The translations under genes and the position numbers were made by a program. Shown one piece after another: positions 63,854-64,000 of a DNA stretch of 64,000 nucleotides (its first letter is position 1; the number at the start of each line of letters is the position of its first letter). The stretch comes from Serratia marcescens (lineage in GTDB: Bacteria > Pseudomonadota > Gammaproteobacteria > Enterobacterales > Enterobacteriaceae): the NCBI GenBank assembly GCA_015548865.1, contig JADMXW010000002.1, positions 260,795-324,794 on the forward strand, given 5' to 3'. A model generated the notes under the pieces. It had not been told where the DNA came from and did no database searches. It worked only from the letters and a program-made list of their open reading frames with translations.

Positions 63854-64000
63854 TTACTCACGCTTTTGCCTGATCAGCTTCTGGCGATCAATAGGGTTGC
63901 CCGCTGAATCAAAGTAGCGGCTTTGACCTGCTCCCCATTGATTAACACACCGCGATGTTAGTAATGTCTTCATCAGCAACATGAGGACATCCCCATGAAG
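63854..64000 (-). CDS. 3' end of an unidentified gene
   Basis: A minus-strand frame enters from the right edge and stops at 63854. The last residues are GQSRYFDSAGNPIDRQKLIRQKRE, a soluble, basic end with an SRYFDSAGNPID motif as in some RHS-type or secreted repeat proteins, but this is too short for a call. The terminator-like hairpin that follows supports it as a real gene end. Confidence 0.4.
   Translation of the reverse strand, partial: LHGDVLMLLMKTLLTSRCVNQWGAGQSRYFDSAGNPIDRQKLIRQKRE

Overview
The window is from a gammaproteobacterium of the order Enterobacterales. Several loci are of clear enteric type: a chaperone-usher fimbrial operon, an E. coli-like fuc locus, a Rob-like AraC regulator and a phosphoglycerol transferase of the OpgB family. 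The mix of a Tad/Flp pilus, many sulfonate-type ABC transporters and an enterobacterial palindromic repeat suggests Pectobacteriaceae or a relative, but the genus cannot be fixed from the sequence alone. No rRNA, tRNA, CRISPR array or intact insertion sequence was seen.

Layout. (1) 1-4356, minus strand: a fimbrial operon of major subunit, chaperone, usher and an adhesin cut by the window edge. (2) 5202-7262: two tandem paralogous LysR regulators. (3) 7355-26358: a 19-kb catabolic and uptake island. It has three complete ABC importers of the nitrate/sulfonate/taurine type. A divergent GntR regulator heads a nine-gene operon (ABC importer, MDR reductase, hotdog thioesterase, VOC protein, acyl-CoA ligase, gamma-glutamyltransferase-family hydrolase). 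Opposite it lies a four-gene operon of binding protein, BAAT-like hydrolase, ATPase and permease. A racemase overlaps a CuyA/DcyD-type PLP lyase, and the third importer is followed by an Ldh2-family dehydrogenase. (4) 27073-29104: an orphan flagellin with a large central insertion, then a LuxR-type protein. (5) 29108-32896: a LuxR-like protein, an OpgB-like phosphoglycerol transferase and a VirB1-like transglycosylase. (6) 33120-47555: a complete Tad/Flp pilus locus. Between the prepilin peptidase gene and the tadD-like gene sits an unusual five-gene insert: a small Ras/CvnD-like GTPase, two roadblock/LC7 proteins and two proteins I do not recognise. (7) 48488-55065: an RND efflux pair flanked by two TetR regulators and followed by a Rob-like regulator. 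(8) 55256-63484: fucR, fucU, fucK, fucI and fucP divergent from fucA and fucO, with a BIME/REP-type repeat between fucI and fucK. (9) 63485-64000: a truncated HNH-nuclease remnant and the 3' end of another gene.

How the parts may work together. The Tad genes give secretin (RcpA), periplasmic protein (RcpC), localisation ATPase (TadZ), motor (TadA), platform (TadB, TadC), lipoprotein (TadD), prepilin peptidase (TadV), minor pilins (TadE, TadF) and a MIDAS-bearing TadG. The GTPase and roadblock proteins are the best candidate for an undescribed system: a nucleotide switch built into a pilus operon, resembling the MglA/MglB and actinobacterial conservon modules. In the island, the three importers and the CuyA-type lyase suggest organosulfonate use, with glutathione- or cysteate-related compounds as possible substrates; this is inference. 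The fuc locus gives L-fucose import, mutarotation, isomerisation, phosphorylation, aldol cleavage and lactaldehyde reduction. It may have been acquired from an enteric donor.

Limits: gene identities come from reading motifs and remembered family sequences, without database searches. Several start codons were moved from the longest frame because a better ribosome binding site lies in front of an internal start; those cases are noted.
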